Made by a program: the position numbers and the translations under genes. Under the pieces are notes generated by a model. It was not told where the DNA came from. It did no database searches and was given only the letters and a program-made list of their open reading frames with translations. This document shows, one piece after another, positions 57,534 to 64,000 of a stretch of DNA of 64,000 nucleotides (the stretch's first letter is position 1; every line of letters begins with the position of its first letter). The DNA is from Smaragdicoccus niigatensis DSM 44881 = NBRC 103563 (GTDB lineage Bacteria; Actinomycetota; Actinomycetes; Mycobacteriales; Mycobacteriaceae). The stretch is taken from positions 372,001 through 436,000 of the forward strand of contig NZ_AQXZ01000017.1 of the NCBI RefSeq assembly GCF_000380645.1. The letters are read 5' to 3'.

Positions 57534-58163
57534 ATGGTCATTGCGCGGGCATCTGCACTGGTTTTTCGTGCGCCCGCGGATGTCTGGGACTTCATGACGG
57601 ACCTCGTCAACATCCCGGTCTGGACCCCGTCAGCTGAGGAATGTCGCCGAATTACCGAGGGGCCCTTAGGGGTTGGCACACAGTTCGCCGGATACAGCAG
57701 GTTTCTCGGACGCCGCGTCGACTGGGTCGGGGAGTTCACAGTCATCGATCGGCCCCGCCGGAATGAGTTCCGAAGCGTCGATTCCCCGTTCGAATTCTCG
57801 ACGGAGACGACACTGCATGCGGTTGGCACCAACACGCGGGTGAACTTGACGATGACGTTCGGAACCGGCTTCGGGAAGTGGTTCACGATGGCCGATTCGG
57901 TCGTCGCCCGGGCGTACTCGCGCCGGTTGTGGGCTGCGCTGCAGAACATCTCCGACATCTTGAGTCCCGACGATTCCAGCGTCATGACCAAGCGTCAGAT
58001 CGAAGTGCTGTCGCTACTCCAGGACGGGTTGTCGGATGCCGAAATCGCGCAGCGTCTGACGATCTCCCGCAAGACCGCCAGCAACCACGTGGCGGCGATC
58101 TTGGCGGTCCTCGACGTCCCGACGAGGCACCACCTGTACCGGCCGATGCCGGACGCGCGTTAG
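57534..58163 (+). CDS. SRPBCC domain fused to a C-terminal LuxR-type HTH
   Basis: 209 aa, CGGAG before the ATG. Residues 1-145 form a START/SRPBCC-like fold (RAPADVWDFMTDLVNIPVWTPSAEECRRITEGPLGVGTQFAGYSRFLGRR), the usual hydrophobic-ligand cavity fold. Residues 151-205 are a GerE HTH (MTKRQIEVLSLLQDGLSDAEIAQRLTISRKTASNHVAAIL). It reads as a one-component regulator that senses a hydrophobic small molecule. This combination is uncommon. Divergent from a stand-alone HTH gene. Confidence 0.85.
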   Translation: MVIARASALVFRAPADVWDFMTDLVNIPVWTPSAEECRRITEGPLGVGTQFAGYSRFLGRRVDWVGEFTVIDRPRRNEFRSVDSPFEFSTETTLHAVGTNTRVNLTMTFGTGFGKWFTMADSVVARAYSRRLWAALQNISDILSPDDSSVMTKRQIEVLSLLQDGLSDAEIAQRLTISRKTASNHVAAILAVLDVPTRHHLYRPMPDAR

Positions 58164-58278
58164 CCGCGTTCTCCCAGGTTTCTCACAGCAAGGGACGGAA
58201 CCGGAACTACCACTTTCGCGCCGTTAGCTGCGGATTTACGATGGTGGTAGTCGGGTTTCGGACCGGCTGGGGGCGCCA

Positions 58279-58515
58279 ATGAGGTCAACGATTAGCCGTG
58301 GGCTTGCCGCGCTTGGAGTGGCTGGGCTACTTGTCGTGAGCATCGCAGGCGGTCAGGGAACCGCCTCGGCGAACCGCCACGACCACGACCCGGTCTACAG
58401 CGACGCCTGCCGAGACAATGAGAACTACTTCCACGTCGGTGCGTGGTACTGGCTCCCGGGTTACTGGGATGGCCGGCACTGGCACGACGCGCACTGGATC
58501 TGGTGCGTGCCGTAG
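58279..58515 (+). CDS. Small secreted His/Trp-rich protein
   Basis: 78 aa. Signal peptide (core LAALGVAGLLVVSIAGG, cleavage near TASA). Mature part of about 47 residues contains two cysteines (DACRD, WCVP) and a run of aromatic and histidine residues (FHVGAWYWLPGYWDGRHWHDAHWIW). The H/W pattern resembles small YXWXXGXW-type envelope proteins, but I cannot assign a family. Metal binding is possible. Stands alone between the SRPBCC-HTH gene and the convergent sortase-like gene. Confidence 0.7.
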   Translation: MRSTISRGLAALGVAGLLVVSIAGGQGTASANRHDHDPVYSDACRDNENYFHVGAWYWLPGYWDGRHWHDAHWIWCVP

Positions 58516-58533
58516 ATCGCCAGTAACCGTCGG

Positions 58534-59181
58534 TCACGCGAGGGCGGCGAAGACAACGACGTTTTCGTCGGTCTCCATCACGGACAGGTCGGCCTGACCT
58601 CCACACGTGATGAGGGCCAAGCGAGCGTTGCTTGGTTGTGCGTTCAGCGTGTTCACCAGCGCATCCGGGTCTCGCTTGGAGATGCCCGTTTTCACCGAGA
58701 TGACCTTGAATCTCACGCGTTGCGAGGCGTCGGGGCTCTCGACGGTGATCTCGTCGCCGGCCTTGAGATCTTTGATGTTGTTGAAGACCCCGAAGCCCCC
58801 GCCGAACTGCGCGTGACCCAGAACGACAGCCATGGCGTCGCTCCCGATCTTCGGCCCGTCTGACCACCACGCGGTGTGCGTCATGTCTGGCGGGACGCCG
58901 AAGCTCTGGACCTCTTTTCCGCCCAAGAAGGGATCTGGCGAGACTTCGGTCGGCAGCGACATCATCGGTGAGTTCACGTCGATCGCGGGAATGTACAGCT
59001 GACCAGGATCGATCGGTTCGTGGGTAACCGGCACCGCTGAGGTGTTGGAGGGTCGAGCGGCGGCAGAGGCGTCGCCGACTGGAACTGTCCCGCTAGTGCC
59101 CGAATCGCCGCAGCCCGTGGTGAGGGCTGCGGCGATTGCGGATACTGCGAGAGCTTGGAGAAACCTAGCGTGCGGTCGCAC
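58534..59181 (-). CDS. Sortase-like protein (class E/F type)
   Basis: 215 aa from a GTG at 59181 (a TTG at 59193 adds 4). N-terminal hydrophobic segment ending TTGC looks like a lipobox, then a sortase domain: LYIPAIDVNSPMM, catalytic H123 (VLGHAQFGG) and C193 (LITCGG). Sortases also need an arginine C-terminal to the cysteine; the remaining 22 residues contain no Arg, only DENVVVF at the usual place. It may be inactive or use another residue. The gene for a probable substrate lies directly upstream, overlapping by 17 nt. Confidence 0.8.
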   Translation of the reverse strand: MRPHARFLQALAVSAIAAALTTGCGDSGTSGTVPVGDASAAARPSNTSAVPVTHEPIDPGQLYIPAIDVNSPMMSLPTEVSPDPFLGGKEVQSFGVPPDMTHTAWWSDGPKIGSDAMAVVLGHAQFGGGFGVFNNIKDLKAGDEITVESPDASQRVRFKVISVKTGISKRDPDALVNTLNAQPSNARLALITCGGQADLSVMETDENVVVFAALA

Positions 59182-59563
59182 GGCGTACGGCAACTCCGCC
59201 CAAGGCCGTTGCAGCGGCCAGCGTGATCAGGACGATGCCCGAGTCCGAGGAGTTCGGAACCGAGATCGAGCCAGTCTTGGACTGCGTCGGGTAGGTGGTG
59301 GTCTTAGCAGCAGGTGCGGCAGGCTTCGACTCATCCGTCTTGTCCGTGTCGCAAGGTGCGTCGCCACGGTGGTGGTCGGCGTCGTCACCGTGGTGGTCGG
59401 CTTCGCCGGCGTCCCCGCGGTGCTCAGCGGTTGCGGCGTAGTCATCGCCGTCATCGTGGTGGTGGCCGCCGCCTGCTGAAGCGATGCCAGGCATTGCCAA
59501 AGCTGCGGCGATGGTGATTGCCGCAGTGCCTGCGGCCATACGGAACTTGCGATTCAGCGACAT
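59165..59563 (-). CDS. Secreted His/Asp-rich protein with C-terminal membrane anchor
   Basis: 132 aa. Signal peptide (AAITIAAALAMPGIASA), then a region of His and Asp clusters (GGGHHHDDGDD, EADHHGDDADHHRGD), a linker with one cysteine, and a C-terminal hydrophobic segment followed by RRATAR. This is the layout of a sortase substrate, but there is no LPxTG; the residues before the helix are SVPNSSDSG. The acidic/His stretch may bind metal. Located just upstream of the sortase-like gene, so probably its partner. Confidence 0.75.
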   Translation of the reverse strand: MSLNRKFRMAAGTAAITIAAALAMPGIASAGGGHHHDDGDDYAATAEHRGDAGEADHHGDDADHHRGDAPCDTDKTDESKPAAPAAKTTTYPTQSKTGSISVPNSSDSGIVLITLAAATALGGVAVRRATAR

Positions 59564-59777
59564 AGCTGACTCCTCTTAAAGTTGAGCGAGAGGCGCAGTT
59601 GACTACGTGATCTTGCAATCTCGTAGCGAATAGTTGGCCAACAGGATTCTGTGAGCCGGGACTCAACCTATTAGAGAATTCTCAAGTTCCGCAGCATTTT
59701 CCCGATCCATGGGCGTTTCGCGACGGATGTGGATCGTGTGAAGCCGCTGTTATTTGCACGATGCAGCAACTGTCCAG
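59564..59777. other. 214-bp intergenic region
   Basis: Lies between the secreted His/Asp-rich gene (start 59563) and the end of the phosphatase gene (59778), both on -. It should contain the promoter of the His/Asp-rich gene. A GAGAATTCTC palindrome is at 59674-59683. No gene or clear terminator is seen. Confidence 0.35.
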
Positions 59778-60272
59778 TTAGTCGTGAATCCGGTCCACGA
59801 CGACGCGCGTCAAGTCGAGGATTCTCGTTGCGGCCGACTGGAATTCGGCGTACGGATGGCCCATCGGATCGAGGATGTCCTCGTTGGGTTCAGCCGTCGA
59901 AAATGGGCGTGCGGAGTGCAGGTCAGCGACCGTCTCGGCGTCTTGGTCATGGATCAATCGAACCGCTTCGGACAGCGTGAACGTGCGGCGGAATGCGGTC
60001 GGGCTGGTCAAGAGGACGCTGTCGCGGTGCACGGTTGTCATCGCGAGAACGAGGTCCGCCTCGGCGATGACGGCGGGCGTCACGCGTCGAGAGGCAAACC
60101 CGCTCGGGTCGCCTCCGAGCTCGACGAGTGCCTCGGCCGCGGAGGTGACCATGGGCCGACCTTGAAGAGCGCGAGTTCCGGCGCTGACCGCATCTGCCCC
60201 GAGCATTCGTGCGAGTCGCTCGGCGACGGGGGACCTGCATTCATTTGCGGTACAGACGAACAGGATTCGCAT
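59778..60272 (-). CDS. Low molecular weight protein tyrosine phosphatase
   Basis: 164 aa. Catalytic P-loop C-x5-R at the start (FVCTANECRSP, C7 and R13) and the general-acid region DILDPMG near residue 135. Such Wzb-type phosphatases dephosphorylate the tyrosine-rich tail of the BY-kinase of polysaccharide export systems. The kinase gene lies 3 nt upstream, which supports that pairing. Confidence 0.9.
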   Translation of the reverse strand: MRILFVCTANECRSPVAERLARMLGADAVSAGTRALQGRPMVTSAAEALVELGGDPSGFASRRVTPAVIAEADLVLAMTTVHRDSVLLTSPTAFRRTFTLSEAVRLIHDQDAETVADLHSARPFSTAEPNEDILDPMGHPYAEFQSAATRILDLTRVVVDRIHD

Positions 60273-60275
60273 TCT

Positions 60276-61652
60276 CTACTTGTCGTGTTTGGCCCTCCTG
60301 GGCGCCTTTGTGTACGCGTAAGAGTAGCCGTAGTAGGCGTCCCCCCGGCGACTTGGGGACATCGTGATGATCGCGCCAAGCACCCGAGCGTTGACGGCGC
60401 GCAGGTTGTCGACGGCGCGTTCGAACTGATCACGCTTCGTCTTGCCGTGGCGAGCGATCACGAGGGCGCCGTCGGCGGCACTCGCCAGAATCGCCGCGTC
60501 GGTGACGGGGAGGACCGGGGGAGCGTCGATGATCACGAAGTCGAACATCTGGCGCAGCTTCTCGATCGTTGACCTGGCCGTCTCGGAACCAAGCAGCTCG
60601 CTCGGGTTCGGTGGGATCGGGCCTGCCGCAAGGACCTGCAAGCTGCTGCTGGTGCCTTGAATGACATCGTCGAGCGAAGCCTGATGGGCCAGAACGTTAC
60701 TGAGTCCCACGGTGCCGACGACGTTCAGGTACTTCGTTGCGATGGGGCGACGGAGGTCGCCCTCGAGCAGGAGAACCTTGTGGCCGCCTTCGGCGAGTGC
60801 GAGAGCGAGGTTGATCGCCGTCGTGCTCTTGCCCTCGGCCGGCATCGAACTCGTGATGACGATCGCGCGCGGGGGATTGTCGACATCCAGGAATTGCAGG
60901 TTCGTCCGGAGTGAGCGGAATGACTCGGCGCTCGGACTTGACTCGTCAGCGAATCGGATCGCTGCAGACTTCTGGCGGTTCTTGTCGAAGGGGATGGTGC
61001 CGACGAGGCCGGTTTCGCCGAGGTCCTCGACCGTTGAACGGTCCTTCACGGTGTTGTCGAGGCGGTCGCGGAGAAGCGCGCCACCGATGCCGAGAAGGAG
61101 GCCGAGGATGGCGCCGAGGGCGACGTTGCGGGTGGTCGCCGGAAGAATCGGTCCGCTAGGAGCTTCCGCGCGCTGCTCCACGACGACTCGTGAAGTCGGG
61201 TTGCCACCGCTGGTGGGTGTCTCGAGTTCCTTCACGAACGCGGCGAATTCGTCGGACAAGCCGTTTGCGATGTCGGCCGCTCGAGCGGGATTCGTGTCGT
61301 TCACGTGGACGTTGATGAGGACGGTGTTCGGGGCCGCCTCGGCGGTCACGTTGGCCGCCAACTCGTCCGGTGACATGTCCAAGTGGAGGCGGTCGATCGT
61401 CCGCTTTGCGAGGGAGCTGCCAGTCAGGAGCTGCGTGTAGGACAACACGCGCTCTTGGCTGTAGAGCGTTCCCTGGTAGGCGTCGTTGATGTCGGCAGAC
61501 GCCGACGTCGAAACGAATAGGCGGGTGGACGCCTGGTAGACGGGCGTCGTCGTCAGTGAGTATGCGAGGGCGGCAAGGATCACTACAGCAGTCGTGACAG
61601 CGACACTTATCCAGCGCATTCGAAGGATGCGCAGGTAGTCCCTAAGTTCCAA
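60276..61652 (-). CDS. Polysaccharide co-polymerase / BY-kinase (Wzz-Wzc type fusion)
   Basis: 458 aa. N-terminal Wzz domain with membrane helices at about 14-32 and 177-194, an external loop between them, then a cytoplasmic BY-kinase domain: Walker A SSMPAEGKSTTAIN (K275), Walker A' LLLEGDLRRP, Walker B FVIIDAPP. The C-terminus has a tyrosine cluster (DAYYGYSYAYTK) for autophosphorylation. It controls chain length or export of an exopolysaccharide. Operon with the phosphatase, divergent from the glycosyltransferase genes. Confidence 0.92.
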   Translation of the reverse strand: MELRDYLRILRMRWISVAVTTAVVILAALAYSLTTTPVYQASTRLFVSTSASADINDAYQGTLYSQERVLSYTQLLTGSSLAKRTIDRLHLDMSPDELAANVTAEAAPNTVLINVHVNDTNPARAADIANGLSDEFAAFVKELETPTSGGNPTSRVVVEQRAEAPSGPILPATTRNVALGAILGLLLGIGGALLRDRLDNTVKDRSTVEDLGETGLVGTIPFDKNRQKSAAIRFADESSPSAESFRSLRTNLQFLDVDNPPRAIVITSSMPAEGKSTTAINLALALAEGGHKVLLLEGDLRRPIATKYLNVVGTVGLSNVLAHQASLDDVIQGTSSSLQVLAAGPIPPNPSELLGSETARSTIEKLRQMFDFVIIDAPPVLPVTDAAILASAADGALVIARHGKTKRDQFERAVDNLRAVNARVLGAIITMSPSRRGDAYYGYSYAYTKAPRRAKHDK

Positions 61653-62055
61653 TTCACTCTTCCTTGGTTGCTGCAGTGAGTTCCTCAGTCAAAGAAGAGG
61701 ACCGTGCGAAAGCTTATACGGTGCTGGACTGCGCTAAAGCCTATGAAGGCGATTTGGGAGCGTTTGAGGGCGTCTCGGGCCATCGTGGGCAAAAGTTCAT
61801 TCCATTGACTGACACGCAGGAAAAGTGCGGCGTCAAAGTTACATCTCGCCGGAATAATTACGATCCGAAAAGGTTGAATGCTGAAAGAATTCGGAATCTA
61901 TTGTCTATTGTTTGACTGCGTTTAGCAGTGCCCGCTGTTCGGCAGATCGCCGGCTCTCCAAATTTCCGCGCGCATCGTAACCTTTGATCTCGTCGAGGCG
62001 ACGAATACCAGCAATTGCGGAGAAGCCTTTTCGACAATCTGGACTGGGGAGTGGG
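61653..62055. promoter_or_regulatory. 403-bp divergent promoter region of the exopolysaccharide locus
   Basis: Clearly less GC-rich than the window average, especially 61840-61920. It should hold the promoters of the BY-kinase operon (-) and the glycosylphosphotransferase operon (+) and allows a long leader. Short frames (for example 61664-61915) have no ribosome site or recognisable features and are not called. No clear riboswitch or repeat is seen. Confidence 0.5.
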
Positions 62056-63564
62056 GTGTCAGCTGTGTTCCTTGCCGAGGCACCGACATCATCTTCGGAA
62101 AAAGCCCAGTCATCCCCGGCTGAATCTTTGCCTGCACACCGCAAACGCGACTTCCGAGTGGGACTGTCAGTCGCGGTCGCCCTGACTGACGGCTTCGTCA
62201 TCGCGTTCGCGGTCGCCGCTGCGCATGCGTTTCATTTGTTTGTTCGTGCCGGTGTTGGCTTCGGAACCTGGCGGGAGCCTGCATCCTTTGTGATCGCCTT
62301 GGCTTGGTTTGGGCTGCTGCGATTGGGCGACAATCGCTCGTCGGTGCGGATCGGTGGCCCTGACGACGTGAAGCGGGTGATCACCGCAACGCTGTCGGTG
62401 TTCGGGCTGGCGACGATCGTGACTCTGTTCCTCGCCGTCGACTTCGGTCGAGACCAGCTGATGATTGCGCTTCCGCTCGGACTCTTCGGATTGTTGCTGT
62501 CTCGGTTTGGATGGCGGGTTGGCATTCACCGATTCCACGCGCATGGCGTACTGCGGACCCCCGTGCTTGTTGTCGGCAACGCTGAGTCGGCGAGAAACTT
62601 GGCAACCGTCCTCGATGGCGACGTGATCGGCGAATACCGCGTCGCGGGTCTGTACCTCGTCGGAGATGCGCGTCCGTCAGTTCTGGACTGGTCCCAGCGC
62701 GAACTGGTGCCTGTCTACTGGGGTACCGACGACGGCATCATTCGCGCTGTCGAGGAGTGCGGAGCCCGCGCAGTCGCCGTCACCGCATCCGAGCACCTGG
62801 CGCCGGAATTCATCCGCCAGCTGACGTGGAGTCTCGAAGAACACGACGCTCAGCTCATCGTTAGTCCTGGAGTGACCGACGTAGCGCTTCCTCGCATGTT
62901 GCTGCGATCGATCGGAAATGTGCCGCTGCTCTACGTCGAGCCACCCCGGCACTCCCGAGCAAACCGGCTTGGCAAGGCACTGTTCGATCGGTTGTTCGCC
63001 CTTGTGGCATTAACCATCGCTTCGCCGCTGATGATTGCCATTGCCATCGCCATCAAGCTGACGAGTCGCGGCTCGGTGTTCTACTGCTCGGAGCGCATCG
63101 GGGTGTCTGGCCGACCGTTCCAGATGATCAAGTTCCGATCGATGTTTCACGGTGCTGACAAGCAGGTCTTCTCCGTGATCGATGCACATGGCGGTCATCG
63201 CGATCAATTGCTGTTCAAACTTCAGAACGACCCGCGCGTAACGAAACTCGGTCGAGTGCTCCGTCGCTTGAGCGTCGACGAACTTCCGCAGTTCCTGAAC
63301 GTGCTGAAGGGCGACATGAGTGTCGTCGGGCCGAGACCGCCGCTAGGACGTGAGGTTGCGGTCTACACGCCAGACATGCGCCGCCGGCTTCTCGTGAAGC
63401 CTGGCGTCACCGGATTGTGGCAAGTCAGCGGGCGTTCAAACCTCACGGTCGAGCAGGCGATGCAGCTCGATCAGTACTACGTCGACAACTGGTCCATGGG
63501 ATTCGACGTGGCGATCATCTGCAAGACATTCCGTGCGGTTCTTAGCCGCCACGGCGCGTACTGA
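62056..63564 (+). CDS. Exopolysaccharide polyprenyl glycosylphosphotransferase (WcaJ/CpsE-like)
   Basis: 502 aa from a GTG at 62056 with GGGGA upstream; the frame is open from 61984 (TTG). N-terminal multi-helix membrane part (about residues 35-160), a CoA-binding-like middle domain (VLVVGNAESARNLATVL), and a C-terminal bacterial sugar transferase domain: KALFDRLFALVALTIASPLMIAIAIAIK, RIGVSGRPFQMIKFRSM, RRLSVDELPQFLNVLKGDMSVVGPRPP and KPGVTGLWQVSGRS. It transfers a sugar-1-phosphate to undecaprenyl phosphate, the first step of repeat-unit assembly. Confidence 0.92.
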   Translation: MSAVFLAEAPTSSSEKAQSSPAESLPAHRKRDFRVGLSVAVALTDGFVIAFAVAAAHAFHLFVRAGVGFGTWREPASFVIALAWFGLLRLGDNRSSVRIGGPDDVKRVITATLSVFGLATIVTLFLAVDFGRDQLMIALPLGLFGLLLSRFGWRVGIHRFHAHGVLRTPVLVVGNAESARNLATVLDGDVIGEYRVAGLYLVGDARPSVLDWSQRELVPVYWGTDDGIIRAVEECGARAVAVTASEHLAPEFIRQLTWSLEEHDAQLIVSPGVTDVALPRMLLRSIGNVPLLYVEPPRHSRANRLGKALFDRLFALVALTIASPLMIAIAIAIKLTSRGSVFYCSERIGVSGRPFQMIKFRSMFHGADKQVFSVIDAHGGHRDQLLFKLQNDPRVTKLGRVLRRLSVDELPQFLNVLKGDMSVVGPRPPLGREVAVYTPDMRRRLLVKPGVTGLWQVSGRSNLTVEQAMQLDQYYVDNWSMGFDVAIICKTFRAVLSRHGAY

Positions 63565-63573
63565 GGGGCCGGA

Positions 63574-64000
63574 ATGTCTGGATCACTGCGAATCACGATT
63601 ATCGGCGCGAACTATGCGCCCGAGCCGACCGGCATCGCTCCGTACACGACTGGCATGGCGGAAGGCCTGGCGGCTGCTGGACATGAGGTCACCGTCGTCA
63701 CAAGTTATCCGCACTATCCGGCGTGGAATCAACCGGAGGGTGTTCCGCGTCGATCAACAGAGATGCGGAACGGTGTGCGCGTCGAGCGACTGCGTCATTA
63801 CGTTCCAGAGGAGCCGTCGGCGGCAAAGCGGTTGCTCTACGAAATCGGAGTCGGGGCACGGATCTCGCCTAAGCGGCTGAATAATCCGGACGTCGTCATC
63901 TGCATTAGCCCACTACTGTTCGCGTCGCGAATCGCAGTATCGCGCGCTCGACGTCACTCGTCGTCGCCTGCGATCGGCGTCGTCGTTCAGGACATCTACT
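63574..64000 (+). CDS. Glycosyltransferase (WcaI-like), truncated by the window end
   Basis: 142 residues visible, frame open to the window edge. ATG at 63574 with GGGGCCGGA upstream. N-terminal GT-B domain: ITIIGANYAPEPTGIAPYTTGMAEGLAAAGHEVTVVTSYPHYPAW is characteristic of WcaI-type colanic acid/exopolysaccharide glycosyltransferases, and PDVVICISPLLFASRIAV follows. Nine nt after the glycosylphosphotransferase, likely the next enzyme in repeat-unit synthesis. Confidence 0.85.
   Translation, partial: MSGSLRITIIGANYAPEPTGIAPYTTGMAEGLAAAGHEVTVVTSYPHYPAWNQPEGVPRRSTEMRNGVRVERLRHYVPEEPSAAKRLLYEIGVGARISPKRLNNPDVVICISPLLFASRIAVSRARRHSSSPAIGVVVQDIY

Noticed and set aside
61664-61915. 83-aa frame on the + strand in the exopolysaccharide promoter region
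   Set aside because: Starts inside the BY-kinase leader, no ribosome site, no recognisable features, and the region is best explained as divergent promoters.
1-64000. CRISPR arrays, rRNA genes, insertion sequences, prophage genes
   Set aside because: No regularly spaced repeats, rRNA sequence, transposase or phage-like proteins were seen on either strand.

Overview
The window is high-GC DNA from an actinomycete, most likely a mycolic-acid bacterium (Rhodococcus/Nocardia/Mycobacterium relatives). Pointers are the many paralogous acyl-CoA enzymes, P450s with 3Fe-4S ferredoxins, an FprA-type reductase, a WS/DGAT acyltransferase, an F420-type luciferase-like oxidoreductase, DUF4333 and DUF3558 lipoproteins, DUF4012 proteins, frequent ATGA/GTGA/TGATG gene overlaps, and a tRNA gene without encoded CCA. 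No rRNA, integrase, transposase or CRISPR array is visible.

Positions 226-48442 form a dense lipid or terpenoid-like catabolic region. (1) 226-7603: a biotin-dependent acyl-CoA carboxylase pair, an acyl-CoA dehydrogenase and an FAH-family hydrolase, then a TetR regulator and a divergent cupin/LLM pair. The same 22-bp palindrome lies before the carboxylase operon and before the cupin gene. (2) 7600-15053 (-): a seven-gene operon for a Baeyer-Villiger-type monooxygenase, SDR, flavin/2Fe-2S reductase, ferritin-like hydrolase, WS/DGAT, ferredoxin and P450. (3) 15145-19641: EthD protein, TetR, aldehyde dehydrogenase, acyl-CoA ligase. (4) 19693-20237: a ParDE toxin-antitoxin pair. (5) 20313-25386 (-): a beta-oxidation-like operon that includes a carotenoid-cleavage-type oxygenase, divergent from (6) 25534-30509: P450, thiolase, acyl-CoA dehydrogenase, MaoC, CitE-like lyase. 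(7) 30647-36653: ferredoxin, FprA, DUF2236 oxygenase, acyl-CoA ligase, ferredoxin reductase, NTF2-like protein. (8) 37491-47687 (-): a ten-gene operon (MDR reductase, DUF2236, P450, ferredoxin, aldehyde dehydrogenase, SDR, thiolase, acyl-CoA dehydrogenase, APH-like kinase, SDR) flanked by two related TetR genes. The growth substrate cannot be read from sequence; repeated P450/ferredoxin/alcohol and aldehyde dehydrogenase/CoA ligase/beta-oxidation sets fit terminal oxidation of branched or cyclic aliphatic compounds. The kinase/dehydrogenase pair suggests handling of 4-hydroxyacyl-CoAs.

Positions 48516-64000 hold cell-envelope functions. A three-gene unit (small secreted two-cysteine protein on -, DUF4012 membrane protein and two-domain DUF4333 lipoprotein on +) occurs twice in tandem at 49679-52409 and 52465-55320, directly before a tRNA-Met. 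I consider this duplicated unit, with its apparently uncharacterised small secreted partner, the best candidate for an undescribed system. After it come a secreted zinc peptidase, a DUF3558 lipoprotein, a divergent pair of LuxR-type regulators (one an SRPBCC-HTH fusion), small secreted proteins, a sortase-like protein with no arginine after its cysteine, and an exopolysaccharide locus (low-Mr tyrosine phosphatase, BY-kinase, polyprenyl glycosylphosphotransferase, partial glycosyltransferase).
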